This document shows, in pieces, positions 41,237-42,945 of a stretch of DNA of 42,945 bases. The DNA is taken from assembly GCA_002375205.1 (NCBI GenBank), contig DFLL01000006.1:1-42945 (forward strand), given 5' to 3'. Source of the stretch: Caryophanales bacterium UBA3620. GTDB taxonomy: Bacteria; Bacillota_I; Bacilli_A; RF39; UBA660. Every line of letters starts with the position of its first letter. Positions within the stretch are counted from its first letter, which is position 1. Both the position numbers and the translations under genes were made by a program. The notes beneath the pieces were generated by a model. That model was not told the origin of the DNA. It saw only the letters and a program-made list of their open reading frames with translations, and did no database searches.

Positions 41237-41717
41237 TAATTATTTAATAAGTAAAGCTAAAAAGGGTGGAGAAGTAGTTTATCTTGAATATAATAAAGAT
41301 GGATATAATGTTAAACCAAAGGTACAAAAAAAAGATGCTATTGAAGTTAATAAAATAGTTTTTGTTTCTCCTATGCTTACGGAAAAATTACTTAAAAAAA
41401 AGATTAGTAGTAAAATATCTAAACTTTTATTGGAACTTAATACTACTTATGATGATGAAGAAGATGGGGGAACTGCTAGATATAGAAATAAGCTTATGGA
41501 AGCAGAAAGAATAAAATTAATGATTATGAATACTTATCAAAAATATCTAGGAAAAAGTTATGTAGCTTTGACTATTAAAAAAATGCAAATTATTATTGAT
41601 GGGTATAAAGCTAAATTATATGAAATTAATAGTATGAAACAAAGAGAAATGTTTCATAGAATGATTAATGGTATATCTTATGATGAAGAAGAACCTAAAA
41701 GAGGCAAAGGAAGATAG
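41229..41717 (+). CDS. Hypothetical protein, 162 aa
   Basis: Not recognised. It starts 8 nt inside the trmD end (ATG 41229, with AGGGGGAG). Features: Lys-rich N-terminus, helical centre with LLLELNTTYDDEEDGGTARY and a second helix pair, and an acidic-then-basic tail. Several Met residues (MLTEKL, MNTYQKYLG). No membrane segment, no signal. The closest thing in layout is a small translation-associated protein of Mollicutes/Bacilli, but this is a guess. The tRNA follows 10 nt after its stop. Confidence 0.65.
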   Translation: MSSNYLISKAKKGGEVVYLEYNKDGYNVKPKVQKKDAIEVNKIVFVSPMLTEKLLKKKISSKISKLLLELNTTYDDEEDGGTARYRNKLMEAERIKLMIMNTYQKYLGKSYVALTIKKMQIIIDGYKAKLYEINSMKQREMFHRMINGISYDEEEPKRGKGR

Positions 41718-41726
41718 CCTCTTTAT

Positions 41727-41806
41727 GCCAAATTAGTTTAGTGGTAGTGGTAGAACAAGGCCCTCGTAATGCCTAGAGGTAAGTTCGATTCTTACATTTG
41801 GCACCA
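41727..41806 (+). tRNA. tRNA-Thr (anticodon CGU) with enlarged D-loop
   Basis: The acceptor stem GCCAAAT (41727-41733) pairs with ATTTGGC (41796-41802); A and CCA are encoded (41803-41806). The D-stem is GTTT/GAAC with a 13-nt loop containing GTGGTA twice. The anticodon stem AGGCC/TGCCT has a C-U top mismatch; the loop is CTCGTAA, anticodon CGT. The T-arm is GTAAG/CTTAC with TTCGATT. The cloverleaf is otherwise complete. Confidence 0.85.
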
Positions 41807-42138
41807 TCTGTTTATATTGCCTTTATTTATAGGGCTTTTTTTATTTTAAAACACATTTTACCTCTTGTTTACCTCTTAAATTAAAGTAATTTATAAAATA
41901 ATATTTTTTTAGCATTATTTTTTTAATAATAATCTTTTTTGAAATATTGCATATTTTTTCTGAAACAAACAGTTGTAAAACTTTTATCAATTTGTTTTTA
42001 AATATAATATTATAGTTAATTATGTTTAAGAAGAAATAAAGGATTGGGTTACATGTTTTATGTGTCTAAGCATTAAAAATAATGTGTTGATAGTAAAACT
42101 GATTATAATAAAAAGAAAATAGATAGATTAAATTCTAT
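41807..42138. other. Gene-free stretch with a direct repeat, next to tRNA-Thr
   Basis: About 330 nt, AT-rich. GCCT...AGGGC then T's (about 41819-41845) is a weak terminator for the tRNA. TTTACCTCTT occurs twice in a row (41857-41866 and 41868-41877). No gene in either strand. Confidence 0.5.
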
Positions 42139-42369
42139 CTATTTATTTTCTTCAAGTAGCTCTTTGGCAAATTCCATGGTTACTAAATTAAATTCTTTTT
42201 CATCCTTTAATCTTTCATAGAAGTCCTCATTATTTTTTCTAACTATTTTACGATAACAAATATTAGTTGGATCCTCAATTTCTGAAAAAAGGGTATAAGT
42301 TATTTCATTAATTTTTAATTCTTTTATTATAGTATATTCTTTATTGTCATCTAAAATGACTGTATACAT
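42139..42369 (-). CDS. Small protein, DUF1292-like, 76 aa
   Basis: Start at ATG 42369 (product MYTVILDDNKEYTIIKEL), with AAGGAG upstream; an in-frame GTG at 42387 lies before that Shine-Dalgarno. The layout, an N-terminal D-x-x-x-E-Y-T-I-I-x-E-L, a central TYTLFSEIE, then C-Y-R-K-I-V and an acidic FNLVTMEFAKELLEE tail, resembles the YrzB/DUF1292 family of small proteins. The similarity is weak and was judged by eye. It starts 1 nt after the stop of the upstream minus-strand gene, so the two form an operon. Confidence 0.55.
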   Translation of the reverse strand: MYTVILDDNKEYTIIKELKINEITYTLFSEIEDPTNICYRKIVRKNNEDFYERLKDEKEFNLVTMEFAKELLEENK

Positions 42370-42370
42370 A

Positions 42371-42945
42371 TTATTGACTCCTTCCACCTATATTTGTATC
42401 ATAGTATGTTTCTTGCTCATCTATGAAAGTACTCTCATTTAATGATTGCTTTATTTCTTTTTTTGCAAGACTATATAACATACTATAATTAGGAAGCCCA
42501 TTTGGATCAATAAGTCCATTTATACGACAATATTGATTAAAATCAGTATAATAATGTCCTTTATCATTTGGAATTTCAAGATTTCGCACTAGTTTATCCA
42601 TTTCTTTATAGTCTATTAACTCATAATAACAAGATGCATCTACAAAAGTAAAATTACTTGTTGCTATATTAGCGTAATCTCTTACACTTGTACCTTTGTT
42701 AATTATTAATTCTCCATCTTCATTTAGATGCGCTAGGCCGCTATCTATTAATTTTTCTTGTGCTGCTAGTAGTTCAGCATCATATTTATCCCTAATTGTT
42801 GCTGCCTTCTGTATTCTAATTCCTATATCAATTCCTAGTGAAACTGCTGCTAAGGATACAACTATTCCTCCAGCTATAAATAATCTTTTGTTTATTTGTA
42901 TTATATTTTTTCCTTTTTTCTTTTTAGTTTGCACTGGAATATCAG
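42371..42945 (-). CDS. Unknown single-pass membrane protein (may run off right edge)
   Basis: At least 187 residues from GTG 42934; the frame stays open to the window's end, so the true start may lie outside. A Lys-rich cytoplasmic tail (QTKKKKGKN) precedes a membrane helix (LFIAGGIVVSLAAVSLGIDI, about 18-37). The remaining 150 residues are polar with regions like YYTDFNQYCRINGLIDPNG. No family is recognised. The base composition is like its neighbours. It is co-directional with, and overlaps the ribosome-binding site of, the DUF1292-like gene. Confidence 0.6.
   Translation of the reverse strand, partial: DIPVQTKKKKGKNIIQINKRLFIAGGIVVSLAAVSLGIDIGIRIQKAATIRDKYDAELLAAQEKLIDSGLAHLNEDGELIINKGTSVRDYANIATSNFTFVDASCYYELIDYKEMDKLVRNLEIPNDKGHYYTDFNQYCRINGLIDPNGLPNYSMLYSLAKKEIKQSLNESTFIDEQETYYDTNIGGRSQ

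Overview
This is a low-GC, very AT-rich bacterial chromosome segment. It reads as an anaerobic Firmicutes/Bacilli relative, possibly one of the uncultured gut lineages such as RF39; that placement is inference. Supporting signs are a Phe T-box, the EF-P-modification-type M16 pair YfmF/YfmH, class III anaerobic ribonucleotide reductase, DivIB/FtsQ, LepB, RbgA, and housekeeping genes packed in + strand runs. TGA is used as a stop (murB, for example, ends TGG-TGA), so the code is standard.

Layout. 1-5.7 kb: tail of an unknown gene, frr, an unknown gene, then a T-box leader with a UUC specifier driving a small ORF, pheS and pheT. 5.7-10.1 kb: fmt, a membrane protein, murG, murB and divIB/ftsQ. 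10.2-14.5 kb: a large exported protein, the rplS leader and rplS, lepB, a YgjV-like membrane protein and two Nudix hydrolases. 14.5-24.7 kb: a tandem gene-cassette array (below). 24.7-32.1 kb: rbgA, a small-multidrug-export-type protein (minus strand), a second large exported protein with the same C-terminal domain as the 10.2 kb gene, a membrane protein, deoD, yfmF and yfmH. 32.4-35.5 kb: nrdD, a separately encoded NrdD C-terminal piece, and nrdG. 35.5-41.7 kb: rodA/ftsW-type gene (minus), lgt, a LemA-like gene, a YgjP-like metallopeptidase, a TrmH-family methyltransferase, rimM and trmD. 41.7 kb to the end: a tRNA-Thr(CGU) with an odd D-loop, a gene-free stretch and two unknown minus-strand genes.

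The striking part is 14.5-24.7 kb. In many Firmicutes rplS, lepB and rbgA are neighbours; here about 12 kb separates lepB from rbgA, and most of it is an integron-like array. Eleven cassettes, all on the + strand and mostly one gene each, are separated by a repeat (called R here) that is a copy of the ribosome-binding site and first nine or ten codons of rbgA, the gene at the downstream end. Cassette cargo is an SDR dehydrogenase with a RhuM remnant, two different S51 peptidases, a PD-(D/E)XK nuclease, a methyltransferase, a transglutaminase-like protein, a PnuC-like transporter, an EEP-family phosphatase/nuclease, a WYL regulator with a VOC protein, and one small unknown gene present twice as a duplicated cassette, one copy frameshifted in a poly-A tract.

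Eight cassettes start with a conserved leader flanked by two short direct-repeat sites, s1 (next to R) and s2 (just before the gene's ribosome-binding site). The s1 and s2 sequences differ between cassette types but match each other within a cassette. This covariation, the R repeat derived from rbgA, the exact 63-nt spacing after R and the duplicated cassette point to a site-specific cassette-accumulating system. No recombinase is encoded in the window, so it would have to act in trans. I do not recognise this as a described system; mechanism and novelty are inference.
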